Assembly (NCBI RefSeq): GCF_036492835.1
Contig: NZ_AP025314.1
Location: 2,956,010 to 3,020,009, forward strand
DNA length: 64,000 bases
From: Fulvitalea axinellae
GTDB taxonomy: Bacteria; Bacteroidota; Bacteroidia; Cytophagales; Cyclobacteriaceae
Direction: 5' to 3'
This document shows positions 26,749-34,959 of the stretch, piece by piece. The translations under genes were made by a program, and so were the position numbers. Each line of letters starts with the position of its first letter. Positions within the stretch are counted from its first letter, which is position 1. A model generated the notes under the pieces. The model was not told the origin of the DNA and did no database searches. It saw only the letters and a list, made by a program, of their open reading frames with translations.

Positions 26749-27693
26749 TTAAAATTTGATCCGAACCGCTGGTGAAATCACAAAACCCCTGGTCAATCCC
26801 GCCGGTCTCTCTTTTCTAACAGCCAGTGGCGTACCCGCATTTACCCCGACAGTCACTCGATCACTCACAGGGTACTCCCAGCTTGCGCTTAGGTTAAGCG
26901 TAACGCCTTGCGAGTCATCCACATCTTGTCCTGCCACTTTGTCTTTTCCCATATGGAAAACGGACAGAAGCCCTACAGACAACGAACTCGATTTAATGTC
27001 GAATGCTCTCTCGGCCCTCAGCACGACATCCGGAGCCCTTTCCAAATCTTTCGAGCTAAAATACTCCTTTGCCTGCTTAGCCTTATCGTCCGGAAGAGAC
27101 AATGTTTCGCTACCCGAAGCCAAAAATGTATTTTTGTTGTCTTGGCTAAGCGGTTGCTGGTACCCAACGGCAAAGAGCCACTTCTCATACCTCATCGACA
27201 CACCCGCTAAAAGGTCAAGCGTGCCCAAGCCCGTCTGGTAAACCATAGGCAACACAAAGTCATTCCCTCCGATTTCGTCAGTCAAATCGGTTTTACCGGT
27301 CGGCAAACGTAAACCAAGCGTGGCATCCATACTCATTTTGCCAGAGTTCCACAGATGGCGCACCGCCGACACCGTGATATCACCGATACCTGAGGCACCG
27401 CCCAAATCACCCGAAGTCACAAAATACGGAACTTTCAACTGTACTTGGGTCGATTTACCCAAGGCCAGACCAACGACCACTGAAGGCGAAAAAACGGAAG
27501 TCCCTTCTTCCCCCACCCCAAACGTAGGCTCGAAACTAACAAAATTCCTGAACTCGTTCTCGGTATGCCCCGAAGACAACCCCGGAGCTGTACAAACCCC
27601 CGCATCACTACATCCTTGTGCCAAAGCGCCTGTTGCACCAACAGACAGAAACACCGCCACTAAAGCGAACCCCGCTCTTGTCAAAAAGCTCAT
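26749..27693 (-). CDS. Putative outer-membrane beta-barrel transport protein
   Basis: 314 residues from an ATG. A signal peptide ending ALAQGCSDAGVC (about 1-32) leads into alternating amphipathic strands; the final residues AVRIKF with C-terminal Phe suit an outer-membrane barrel. The CSDAGVCTAP start and the GIGDITVSAVRHLW and GLRLPTGKTDL strands recall the phenol/MetA-type outer-membrane barrel families often annotated as transporters or copper/metal-associated proteins. Substrate unknown. A downstream ArsR-like gene on the same strand may or may not be functionally linked: the terminator between them argues for separate transcripts. Confidence 0.7.
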   Translation of the reverse strand: MSFLTRAGFALVAVFLSVGATGALAQGCSDAGVCTAPGLSSGHTENEFRNFVSFEPTFGVGEEGTSVFSPSVVVGLALGKSTQVQLKVPYFVTSGDLGGASGIGDITVSAVRHLWNSGKMSMDATLGLRLPTGKTDLTDEIGGNDFVLPMVYQTGLGTLDLLAGVSMRYEKWLFAVGYQQPLSQDNKNTFLASGSETLSLPDDKAKQAKEYFSSKDLERAPDVVLRAERAFDIKSSSLSVGLLSVFHMGKDKVAGQDVDDSQGVTLNLSASWEYPVSDRVTVGVNAGTPLAVRKERPAGLTRGFVISPAVRIKF

Positions 27694-27913
27694 ATTAGTA
27701 TCTTGTTTTTGATTGAAAAGGATCGGAAATAATTAGCGCCTTACTTCCCGCGACCCTTTCCGGGAAAGCAAATCGTTTCGGAAAAGTATTACGGGAGGAA
27801 CCTTATAAGGTTACTTTTTATCCATAGATAATTTCAATTCACGAAAAAGTAATTTAAAAACTCATGATTAACACGAAATGGATTCCCACCCTTATTCTTA
27901 AAAAAATATAAGC

Positions 27914-27950
27914 ACAAAAAAAGCCTTTCGAAACACATCCGAAAGGCCAT
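27914..27950 (-). terminator. Terminator of coaD
   Basis: Minus strand GGCCTTTCG-GATGTGTTT-CGAAAGGCTTTTTTT: 8-bp stem and T7. Confidence 0.88.
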
Positions 27951-27971
27951 TTACCCCTAATATTCAGCAAC

Positions 27972-28430
27972 TTATAACTCATAAGGCAGAAAATCCGACA
28001 CGTCACCGTTATAGCGATGCACTTCACGGATTATCGAAGAACTTACTGGCGCATACTGTTGTGAAGTAATCAAAAAAACAGTTTCCAACTCCTCATTCAA
28101 ATGCCTGTTCACCTGCGAGATACTATTCTCGTACTCAAAATCCGTAGTGTTTCTAAGGCCCCGGATTATGAAATTCGCACCGTATTTTTTTGCCAAGGAA
28201 GCTGTCAACTCTTGGTACACCACCACCTCCACTTTATCCGGAATATCATCAAAAGTCTCCCTGATCTTACCCACCATTAAGTCAAGGTCAAAATACCTTC
28301 CGCTCTTTCCGGTATTATGGCCTACCGCAATAATTATTTTGTCAAAAATACGCGTTCCTCTTCGGACAACATCCTCATGCCCTTTTGTAAACGGATCGAA
28401 TGATCCGGGAAATATCGCTACTCTCTTCAT
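27972..28430 (-). CDS. coaD: Phosphopantetheine adenylyltransferase
   Basis: 152 residues. CoaD transfers AMP from ATP to 4'-phosphopantetheine, the fourth step of CoA biosynthesis in the cytoplasm. The nucleotidyltransferase motif is GSFDPFTKGHED (residues 9-20, with the HxGH equivalent T-K-G-H), and the second motif is ISQQYAPVSSSIIREV-like SSSIIREV (about 129-136), fitting the ISSTxVR pattern. It lies downstream of DUF3822 on the same strand, separated by a terminator; the rsmD gene that often accompanies coaD is absent. Confidence 0.93.
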   Translation of the reverse strand: MKRVAIFPGSFDPFTKGHEDVVRRGTRIFDKIIIAVGHNTGKSGRYFDLDLMVGKIRETFDDIPDKVEVVVYQELTASLAKKYGANFIIRGLRNTTDFEYENSISQVNRHLNEELETVFLITSQQYAPVSSSIIREVHRYNGDVSDFLPYEL

Positions 28431-28464
28431 GGCTCTGTCCGAATCGTTACCAATTTGTAGAAAT

Positions 28465-28488
28465 AAAAAAAGAGGCTATTTCGCCTCT
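28465..28488 (-). terminator. Terminator after DUF3822 gene
   Basis: Minus strand AGAGGC-GAAATA-GCCTCT-TTTTTTATTT: 6-bp stem plus T-tract, 28 bp after the stop at 28516. Confidence 0.85.
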
Positions 28489-28515
28489 GAATATTGTTAA
28501 TTCACCTCCGTCCCA

Positions 28516-29409
28516 TTAGCTGGAATTCCGTAATTGGAAAACATCAAAATACTGGTTATCCTCCAATTCATCAAACTCATAGCAGAAGCTTAAGCCCTCT
28601 GGCCTGTCCCCTAAAGTAAGGTTCGGAATAAACCGTTGTAATTGCCGATAATGAGGTGTCTTGTGGCTAATAAAGCCCCAAAGCGTCATCTCGCCCAACA
28701 CGGTGTCTATTCCCAAGTGTTTGCTGTTGATGTTTACGTATTTCACGTAATCCTCAAAGCGCTGTATTGGGAACCTGTTATAAAATAAAAGACGATCACC
28801 GTCAAACGCAATCAAATGCATATAAAAACGATCGGCGAACATGCTCATCCGCTTGTCATCAATCTTCCCCAAACTTTTAGCGATCCCCTCAACCAAGGAT
28901 GATGACTGGTGAGTGTACACGATCTCCTTCGAGGGGTAACTCCTCTCAAAGAAATCGACCAAGGCCCACGGTATTCCGAAAACATTCACAAATCCCAAGT
29001 CCTTATGCTCATTATAAAGAACATGTACACTGTCATCAACTTCACATGATAACTGTAGGTAATGCGGGGCCAGCTCGGCCATAAAATGTTCTTTCGGAAC
29101 AAAAGAGTACATCCCGCTTTTCCCAGAAACAGTAACGCTATTCCAAAATCCAGCCGACAGAACGTAATGCTCGTCGTAGACCTTGTGCAACAGCTCTAGA
29201 AACTGATCAAGGTTTTCGTGATCGTTAAGAACGTAATCCTCGAGCAAAAGGCAACGCCCTGTCCGAGAGTCCGTCGCCATCACCTGCATATCACGCATCC
29301 CCACCTGAACGGCGAGATCGTAATGGTGAAGGTCGTTGACTTCGAATCGCTCGTTGTCTTTTACCCGCTTGATTACTTTGTATTCTATATGCCCAGTGAT
29401 CTCGATCAA
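28516..29409 (-). CDS. DUF3822 family protein
   Basis: 297 residues. It resembles DUF3822, a Bacteroidota family with an ASKHA-like (FtsA/PilM-like) pattern: DLHHYDLAVQVGMRDMQVMATDS at the start (phosphate-1-like strand pair, about 25-47), TGRCLLLEDY, and later ADRFYMHLIAFDGDRLLFYNRFP (about 190-212). Usually encoded near coaD or rsmD, as here. It probably starts at TTG 29409, immediately after the TAA of the preceding gene (gap 2 nt), so translation is likely coupled; a later ATG would cut into the conserved N-terminus. Function unknown. Confidence 0.82.
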   Translation of the reverse strand: MIEITGHIEYKVIKRVKDNERFEVNDLHHYDLAVQVGMRDMQVMATDSRTGRCLLLEDYVLNDHENLDQFLELLHKVYDEHYVLSAGFWNSVTVSGKSGMYSFVPKEHFMAELAPHYLQLSCEVDDSVHVLYNEHKDLGFVNVFGIPWALVDFFERSYPSKEIVYTHQSSSLVEGIAKSLGKIDDKRMSMFADRFYMHLIAFDGDRLLFYNRFPIQRFEDYVKYVNINSKHLGIDTVLGEMTLWGFISHKTPHYRQLQRFIPNLTLGDRPEGLSFCYEFDELEDNQYFDVFQLRNSS

Positions 29410-29411
29410 GA

Positions 29412-30011
29412 TTATTCCCAGTTACCCGAAGTAGAGATTTCTTCTTTCGAACCTACACGCAAAGGCTTCTTGTGGTAGAATTTGCTGTTTTCCTTACGCT
29501 CAGGGTTGATATTTCCTTTCTCGTTGTCCTTAGCCTCAAATACGTCAACCCAAGAGTTACCTTTCTGGATCTTGCTTGCGTAAAGCTCGAACTTACGGTT
29601 TTTATACCCAGGAACGAACGGAAGCGAATCAGGAGAAAAACGCGGGTATTTCGAAGGCTTGAAAAGCGAATCGAGTACCGCTACAGACCCCAAAGTATCA
29701 ATCTTAACGATAACTTCTTCTTCTCCATATTCCTTGGGAATGATGGTTTCAGTTTTTTGGGTAATATAAATTTCTCCGTGCTTCACGAAAGTGATCAGCG
29801 TGTCCCAGTTGTTGGTATAACGCTTGTTAACCGCCTGGAAAGCCACCTCAGCGTCACGAATCTGCTTCAAACGATTCACAACGTTTTTCTCCACTTTCTT
29901 GATCTGTCTCATCAACCTGATCTCGGAATAGATCACGTTATTGCCCAGATACCAGAAAAGACCGAGAGCCACTAGGAAAAGCGCGCCCGTAAAAATCTTG
30001 ATCTTGCCCAT
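29412..30011 (-). CDS. Conserved membrane-anchored protein, pilin-like N-terminus
   Basis: 199 residues. An N-terminal helix (IFTGALFLVALGLFWYLGNNVIY, about 5-27) is followed by a basic/acidic helical region (RQIKKVEKNVVNRLKQIRDAEVAFQAVNKRYTNNWDTLITFVK), which looks like the helical part of pseudopilin-type or type IV pilin-like Bacteroidota proteins, then a beta-rich C-terminal part. The gene runs directly into DUF3822 (gap 2 nt), suggesting a shared complex; DUF3822 resembling PilM/FtsA makes a fimbrial-assembly-like pair a possibility, but this is inference. No cleavage motif for prepilin was seen. Confidence 0.7.
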   Translation of the reverse strand: MGKIKIFTGALFLVALGLFWYLGNNVIYSEIRLMRQIKKVEKNVVNRLKQIRDAEVAFQAVNKRYTNNWDTLITFVKHGEIYITQKTETIIPKEYGEEEVIVKIDTLGSVAVLDSLFKPSKYPRFSPDSLPFVPGYKNRKFELYASKIQKGNSWVDVFEAKDNEKGNINPERKENSKFYHKKPLRVGSKEEISTSGNWE

Positions 30012-30066
30012 TATTCCTTGCTTTTTTGAATAGTATTTGAAATTTACAAATAGTCTTTATCCCGTG

Positions 30067-30570
30067 TCAGACCACCGGTTCGCCATTGAGGAAAAAACCT
30101 CTCAGCGACAGCAGGTCTTCCGTTGTATTACACTTCTCGAAGATTTGATGAACAGTCCCCTCCGGAAACTCCTTTAACTGTTCGAACGGCACAAACTCCA
30201 CTCTTTGGATTATCTGTTTGTCCTCCGCTAATTCGGGATCCAGCCCCTTCCGTAGGGCCCCTCCCGTAATCCGTACCTCAAAAAAGAGCTCAATCGCATG
30301 TAAGGGCGGAGACAGGAATTCGTGCGTAAAACACTGTGTCCCAACTTCGATCTCCAAGCCTGTTTCTTCAATAAACTCCCTTCTCAGGCACTCTACCGCA
30401 GATTCACCATACTGCATTCCACCTCCCGGAGGACTCCAAAAATAATTTTTTTCTCCGAGATAATCATGCTTTACAAGCAAAATTTCATCGTTGCGAACGC
30501 ATACCCCACTCACCCTTAACCTTAACCTATGGCCGAATTCGTTGATAATATGTTCCTTACCCCGAGACAA
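30067..30570 (-). CDS. NUDIX hydrolase
   Basis: 167 residues. The Nudix box is GGGMQYGESAVECLRREFIEETGLEI (about residues 48-73), with all catalytic Glu residues (REFIEETGL) present, so pyrophosphohydrolase activity on an NDP-X substrate is expected; the substrate is unknown. The start is TTG 30570: an in-frame stop lies 15 bp upstream (30583) and no ATG is available. The gene is 55 bp upstream of the membrane-protein/DUF3822 pair on the same strand and is divergent from the helicase gene. Confidence 0.88.
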   Translation of the reverse strand: MSRGKEHIINEFGHRLRLRVSGVCVRNDEILLVKHDYLGEKNYFWSPPGGGMQYGESAVECLRREFIEETGLEIEVGTQCFTHEFLSPPLHAIELFFEVRITGGALRKGLDPELAEDKQIIQRVEFVPFEQLKEFPEGTVHQIFEKCNTTEDLLSLRGFFLNGEPVV

Positions 30571-30791
30571 CTTCGAAATTTTTAGTTCACAGGCGCATAC
30601 GCCTATTCACAATTGAATTATTTTAACTCTTAAAGAATTCGTTTCAACCCCTAATATATGGAATGCCCGCTGCTTTTCCTCCATTGTAAGGCGGATTTCT
30701 TATTTTGCCCTTACTTTTGTTTTCAAAATCCTCAAAGTGCCGTACTTTTCAGTTAACACTAAACCAGTGCCTCGGCTTTAAAACGAAGAAA

Positions 30792-32249
30792 TTGACTACA
30801 GAATATAAAAACAACGGTTTCCCTGACATTTCCGGAAGCCTAACCCGCCTTTTCCCCCACAATCCGACAGAGGGACAGTTACGGCTTTTCCAATTGTTCG
30901 GAGACTTACTCCAGCCCTCTTTTTCCGACACAAAAGCTCTTTTGCTCCGTGGCTACGCTGGTACCGGAAAGACTTCCGTAATCGGCGCCCTTGTAAAAGC
31001 ACTGCCTCTTTCAGGTTATCGCTACGTCCTGATGGCTCCCACAGGAAGAGCGGCCAAAGTCATGTCCAAATACGCAAAAAGAAGAGCGTTCACCATACAC
31101 AAACTCATATACAGGCAAGTCGCTGACGGCCATACAGGCGAGATGGCTTTCCGACCCCAAAAAAACTACGCAACCAAAACGGTATTTATCGTGGACGAAG
31201 CTTCAATGCTCTCCGACGATAGCGGATTTGGCGGGCAAAGTCTGCTTTCGGACCTAATAGAGTTCGTCTATACCGACTCCACAAACCGGCTTATGCTGAT
31301 TGGAGACGACGCCCAGCTACCACCTGTTGGACAAGCCCTTAGCCCAGGGATGGACAAAGCATATCTGGAAGCGAATTTTGCGCTAAACGTCCTTGAAGCC
31401 ACATTGACCGAAGTCGTTAGGCAAGGGCAAGAATCCGGAATACTATACAACGCCACAAGGCTCAGAGCTTCATTAGCAAAAAGTGAAAACGACATACTGT
31501 TCGAAACAAAAAAATATTCCGACACATTCCGGATGACATCCGACAAGCTTGAAGACGGACTCCGCTACGCATACGACAAATACGGAACCGAAAACACCGT
31601 GATCGTATGCCGGTCAAACAGGTCCGCGGTCCAATTCAACCAATACATCAGACGTGTCGTACACTTTTATGACGAAGAAATCGAAGCCGGAGACCTTTTG
31701 ATGGTAGTCAGAAACAATTACTCTTGCCTGCCTTCGGATTCGCCCGCCGGATTCCTAGCCAATGGCGATTTTGCGGAAGTTGTGAAAATCGTGGATTTCG
31801 AAGAGCGCTACGGCCACCGCTTCGCTTGCCTAAGCTTACGCCTTCCCGATTTCCCGGAACAACCCGCATTCGAAACCATGGTTATGCTCGACACGCTTTA
31901 CTCGGACGCCCCTTCATTAGGATACGCCGAATACCGGAAGCTTTTCGATTCTGTCAAAGCTGAATATGCGGACTTAACCAGCAAAAAGGCTCTACGGGAA
32001 GCGCTGGACAAAGACCCGCACCTTAACGCACTGCAAATAAAGTTCGCATATGCGCTAACGTGCCACAAATCACAAGGCGGACAATGGAACGCTGTTTTTG
32101 TGGACCAAGGCTACCTTACCGACGATATGCTCGGGACAGAATACCTCCGCTGGCTTTACACCGCCGTCACCAGAGCTACTGACGAACTCTTTTTGGTTAA
32201 TTTCCGGCCCGAGTTTTTCGGGTTAAGTCCGGAAGGTTTTGAATTTTGA
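30792..32249 (+). CDS. RecD-like ATP-dependent helicase (AAA_30 type)
   Basis: About 485 residues from TTG 30792; the frame is open upstream to 30705, where only another TTG occurs, so the start is uncertain. Helicase motifs are clear: Walker A GYAGTGKTS (about residue 55), a motif Ia-like MAPTGRAAKVM, Walker B VDEAS (about 135), GDDAQLPPVG, and the C-terminal UvrD_C_2-like TCHKSQGGQWNAVFVD, followed by RWLYTAVTRATDELFLV. It should unwind DNA 5'-3' in repair or recombination, as stand-alone RecD2-type enzymes do; no RecB or RecC is nearby. It is followed by DUF1573 at 27 bp. Confidence 0.85.
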   Translation: MTTEYKNNGFPDISGSLTRLFPHNPTEGQLRLFQLFGDLLQPSFSDTKALLLRGYAGTGKTSVIGALVKALPLSGYRYVLMAPTGRAAKVMSKYAKRRAFTIHKLIYRQVADGHTGEMAFRPQKNYATKTVFIVDEASMLSDDSGFGGQSLLSDLIEFVYTDSTNRLMLIGDDAQLPPVGQALSPGMDKAYLEANFALNVLEATLTEVVRQGQESGILYNATRLRASLAKSENDILFETKKYSDTFRMTSDKLEDGLRYAYDKYGTENTVIVCRSNRSAVQFNQYIRRVVHFYDEEIEAGDLLMVVRNNYSCLPSDSPAGFLANGDFAEVVKIVDFEERYGHRFACLSLRLPDFPEQPAFETMVMLDTLYSDAPSLGYAEYRKLFDSVKAEYADLTSKKALREALDKDPHLNALQIKFAYALTCHKSQGGQWNAVFVDQGYLTDDMLGTEYLRWLYTAVTRATDELFLVNFRPEFFGLSPEGFEF

Positions 32250-32275
32250 AACAAGCAAAGACAAACAGACGAACC

Positions 32276-32677
32276 ATGAAACTTTTGAACCTACTCCCAA
32301 TACTTATCGGATTGCTTGCATTTTCAAGCGCAAAGGCCCAAACGACCGGAAAACCTCACGTTTATGTAGCCGATTCCGTTTTCACCTTCGGCGACATACC
32401 ACAAGGCAAAGCCGTAACCAAAACCGTATCCATCAAAAACACCGGCGAAAGCCCCTTGCTACTTCACCATGTACTAACCACATGTGGCTGCACGGCGTTG
32501 GACTGGCCCCAATCCCCAATCCTTCCCGGCAAAAACGCATCAATGAAAATAACATTCGACTCCGCCGGAAAATCGGGGCGACAAAACAAAGTCGTCCGAA
32601 TAGTTTCCAACGCCGACAACGGATCATATATCATACGCTTCACGGCCAATATCGTCCCAGCAAAAAACAAAGAGTAA
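32276..32677 (+). CDS. DUF1573 secreted protein
   Basis: 133 residues from ATG 32276 (an upstream TTG at 32246 overlaps the helicase stop and lacks coding character). Signal peptide ends SSAKAQ. The DUF1573 core is a single beta-sandwich with FTFGDIPQGKAVTKTVSIKNTGESPL and the hallmark CGC tripeptide in TTCGCTALDWP (about residue 75), followed by ILPGKNASMKITFDSAGK. Members are periplasmic or surface proteins of Bacteroidota; their role is not established. It closely follows the helicase gene, possibly as the end of its transcript. Confidence 0.85.
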   Translation: MKLLNLLPILIGLLAFSSAKAQTTGKPHVYVADSVFTFGDIPQGKAVTKTVSIKNTGESPLLLHHVLTTCGCTALDWPQSPILPGKNASMKITFDSAGKSGRQNKVVRIVSNADNGSYIIRFTANIVPAKNKE

Positions 32678-32812
32678 ATAGCTCCATTTTTTGAAGCCGG
32701 GCGTTTTACGACCTCAAGTTTTTTTTCTAACTTCAGAATCCGTTTGGGTCTTCCCTAACAAACAAAGGGGCTCACAAAGGCCCGCCAACATCAAAAACGT
32801 AAACAATCGGTA

Positions 32813-33307
32813 ATGAACAGCTGGTTTCTTTGCAAAATCAAATACAAAAAAGAAGATGACAAGGGTGTGCTGAAGAGCATCGCCGAGTCGTATCTCGTCG
32901 ACGCTATTTCGTTTACAGAGGCCGAAGCCCGCATCCACGAAGAAGTCGGCAGTCTAATCAGTGGCGAATTTCTTATTTCAAACCTGAACAAGACCAAGAT
33001 TCTAGACGTTTTCGGTTACGACGACGCTGATCTTTGGTACCGATGCAAAATCACTTATGTTCTGGCCGACGAAGAATCCGGTAAAGAGAAAAAAGTGACG
33101 AATTTCATGCTTGTTGCCGCAAACGACGCCAAACAGGCATACGACCGCATCACCGAAAGTCTCAGCACGATGCTGGTACCGTTCCGTATCCCGGAAGTGG
33201 TAGAGACTCCGATTCTGGAAATTTTCAGATTCAAATCATCTGACCAGCGTGTAACTCCGAACCTAAAGCCGTTATCGCCACAGGGAACGGAAAACGCCGA
33301 AAGCTAA
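32813..33307 (+). CDS. DUF4494 family protein
   Basis: 164 residues. The start MNSWFLCKIKYKKEDDKG and the repeat of a WFLCKIKY/LWYRCKITY strand in the second half indicate an internal duplication, matching DUF4494, a small Bacteroidota family of unknown function. Sequence after about residue 140 is low-complexity (SDQRVTPNLKPLSPQGTENAES). No partner gene is obvious; cspA follows 100 bp downstream with its own promoter. Confidence 0.8.
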   Translation: MNSWFLCKIKYKKEDDKGVLKSIAESYLVDAISFTEAEARIHEEVGSLISGEFLISNLNKTKILDVFGYDDADLWYRCKITYVLADEESGKEKKVTNFMLVAANDAKQAYDRITESLSTMLVPFRIPEVVETPILEIFRFKSSDQRVTPNLKPLSPQGTENAES

Positions 33308-33354
33308 AAGACCATAAGGTTTTTTCAAATTAGAAACTAAAAGAAGGCACGTAC

Positions 33355-33384
33355 TTGTTTAACACAGCAATTTGCGTATCTTTG
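33355..33384 (+). promoter_or_regulatory. Bacteroidota-type promoter of cspA
   Basis: TTG (33355-33357), 19-bp spacer, TATCTTTG (33377-33384), an exact TAnnTTTG. Start of transcription expected near 33391, giving a leader of about 19 nt. Confidence 0.8.
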
Positions 33385-33409
33385 CATCAGATTATAATAA
33401 CATAGAGTA

Positions 33410-33601
33410 ATGACTAAAGGAACAGTAAAATTCTTCAATGAGTCTAAAGGTTATGGATTCATTACTGAAGAGGGAACCAACAAAGATCACTTCGTACACG
33501 TTACAGGTTTGATCGACGAAATCCGTGAAGGTGACTACGTTGAATTTGACTTGGAAGAAGGAAGAAAAGGTCTTAACGCCGTAAACGTGAAGATTGCTTA
33601 A
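33410..33601 (+). CDS. Cold-shock domain protein
   Basis: 63 residues, a complete CspA-type OB fold. RNP1 is KGYGFITEE (about 13-21) and RNP2 is the HFVHVTGL strand (about 27-34). These proteins bind single-stranded RNA and act as RNA chaperones. The gene has a clean promoter and a strong terminator, so it is a monocistronic transcript. The DEIREGDYVEFDLEEGRKG stretch and absence of insertions make it a canonical member. Confidence 0.93.
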   Translation: MTKGTVKFFNESKGYGFITEEGTNKDHFVHVTGLIDEIREGDYVEFDLEEGRKGLNAVNVKIA

Positions 33602-33626
33602 TTTTAGCCTTCTTTAAATTTATACT

Positions 33627-33658
33627 AAAAAAAGCCAATCATTTTGATTGGCTTTTTT
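33627..33658 (+). terminator. Terminator of cspA
   Basis: AAGCCAATCA-TTT-TGATTGGCTTTTTT: 10-bp stem and T6. Confidence 0.92.
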
Positions 33659-33679
33659 CATACCCGGAAATTCCGAACA

Positions 33680-33712
33680 AAAAAAGCGCCCACCTTACAG
33701 ATGGGCGCTTTT
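33680..33712 (-). terminator. Terminator of the cas6-like gene
   Basis: Minus strand AAGCGCCCA-TCTGTAAGG-TGGGCGCTTTTTTT: 9-bp stem and T7, 16 bp after the stop. Confidence 0.9.
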
Positions 33713-33727
33713 CGTAATTCGAATAGA

Positions 33728-34531
33728 TTAAGACTCCCTCTCGAACTCGTATTTGACGGTACGCACACTCGGATCGGAGTTGGCGATATCCAACATACCG
33801 AAACCTTTGTGAGTGTAAGCTCCCATCCCACAAGTGAACACGAATTCTTGAACCTCTTTTGTGGCAAACAAAGTAAACGGGAATGTATACCCCCTCACCT
33901 CATATTTCACGTCTTGGTCATAAACAGGATAAATTCGAGCGAATTTCTTCTGACTCTCTTTAATCTTGTTCAAATAATTCAGGTCAGGGACAAGCTGAAA
34001 CTGACTGAACGAAGCCATCTGCTCCTCCGAAAACTGCCCATATGACGCCAGCCTTCTCATAGTCGACTCATAAAGCAAATCCGAAAACTCGTCCGTCTCT
34101 GGCGTAATGAACCTCTTGCCTTGGCTATCGTTAAAGCCAGGCTGGATCAAAACCAACGGAGAGATACAGATAAACTTCATAACCTCTTTGATCTCCGGAG
34201 CCGTTTCCAATTCAGCGCTCTCAGGAACCAAAATAAGGTTACCCAGTTCAACTTGCTGCATCTTGAACAGCTCACGCAGGAAGTAGTCGTTGAACTCCTT
34301 GCTCGGGCTAGAGAAAACCAAAGTCACTCTACTCGAGAAGAAATGCAGACCATTCCTACTGATCTTAGTCTGTCCTTTCAGCCCTGAAAAATTGTAAAAC
34401 GGGAACTTCTTAAGCTCCTCGTTGTCTCCTTTCAGAATCACTCCTTTCACTAGCTGGGCTAGCAAAAACTGGTGATGAAAAGGGACGTTAGCCCCTTTGT
34501 TTTTCAGGATAAATACTATACGAATTCTCAA
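33728..34531 (-). CDS. cas6: Stand-alone Cas6-like CRISPR endoribonuclease
   Basis: 267 residues. The fold signature of Cas6/RAMP proteins is present: an N-terminal strand-helix (LRIRIVFILKNKGANVPFHHQFLLAQLVKGVI, with FHHQ at about 18-21), a middle part with FYNFSGLKG and FSQFQLVPDL, and a C-terminal Gly-rich loop CGMGAYTHKGFGML (about 234-247). Cas6 processes CRISPR precursor RNA at a repeat hairpin. No other cas gene and no repeat array are in this window, so it is an orphan or serves an array elsewhere. The start is TTG 34531: a TAA lies 13 bp upstream and no ATG is in frame. It has its own promoter, a leader of about 250 nt and its own terminator. Confidence 0.8.
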   Translation of the reverse strand: MRIRIVFILKNKGANVPFHHQFLLAQLVKGVILKGDNEELKKFPFYNFSGLKGQTKISRNGLHFFSSRVTLVFSSPSKEFNDYFLRELFKMQQVELGNLILVPESAELETAPEIKEVMKFICISPLVLIQPGFNDSQGKRFITPETDEFSDLLYESTMRRLASYGQFSEEQMASFSQFQLVPDLNYLNKIKESQKKFARIYPVYDQDVKYEVRGYTFPFTLFATKEVQEFVFTCGMGAYTHKGFGMLDIANSDPSVRTVKYEFERES

Positions 34532-34717
34532 CCTCTTAAATTTTTAAGTTAAAAAAAATACGAAAACGCTAACACAATATATCGCAGTCCCGAAAGACTA
34601 CACTTGACACTTCGCAAAAGCCGTTCCTTAATCCGCACATTCACAACTCTCTAGTCGTCACATGTCCTTCTTCACTACTTTCACCATGTCTAGATTTTTC
34701 CTGTAAACGCACTTTTC

Positions 34718-34743
34718 AACCATCCTGACCTCTCAGAATGGTT
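34718..34743 (-). other. Conserved-looking hairpin in the cas6 leader
   Basis: On the minus strand AACCATTCTGAGAGGTCAGGATGGTT: stem AACCAT/ATGGTT plus CTGA/TCAG around a 4-nt loop, one internal mismatch. It lies about 190 nt upstream of the cas6 start, inside the leader, with no U-tract behind it. A regulatory or Cas6-binding element is possible but unproven. Confidence 0.4.
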
Positions 34744-34784
34744 TTGTCAACAAACGTAGAAACCTATCGCTTGTTTTCGGCCGA

Positions 34785-34816
34785 CAAAAGTAGAATATCT
34801 TTGAAAAAAAGACAAA
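34785..34816 (-). promoter_or_regulatory. Bacteroidota-type promoter of the cas6-like gene
   Basis: Minus strand TTTG (34816-34813), 20-bp spacer, TACTTTTG (34792-34785), exact TAnnTTTG. The transcript would start near 34778, about 250 nt before the cas6 start. A plus-strand TATCTTTG overlaps at 34796-34803. Confidence 0.7.
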
Positions 34817-34959
34817 TCCCTAACCGCTTACGCTGTCATAAAATGGGAATTCGTCCCCGCATTCAGAAAACAGAATGCGAAAAAAACTTAGCTCACTCCA
34901 CCTAAATATAACATTTAATCAGAACAAGCCAAGATTTTTCGCTATAATACTTGCTAATA

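Noticed and set aside
30705..30791. 29-residue N-terminal extension of the helicase from TTG 30705
   Set aside because: The stretch is hydrophobic/basic with no coding character and lies close to the expected promoter; TTG 30792 gives the usual helicase start.
34532..34959. CRISPR array next to the cas6-like gene
   Set aside because: No 25-40 bp sequence recurs in this region; only a single hairpin (34718-34743) and a GCATTC/GAATGC dyad (34859-34878) are present.
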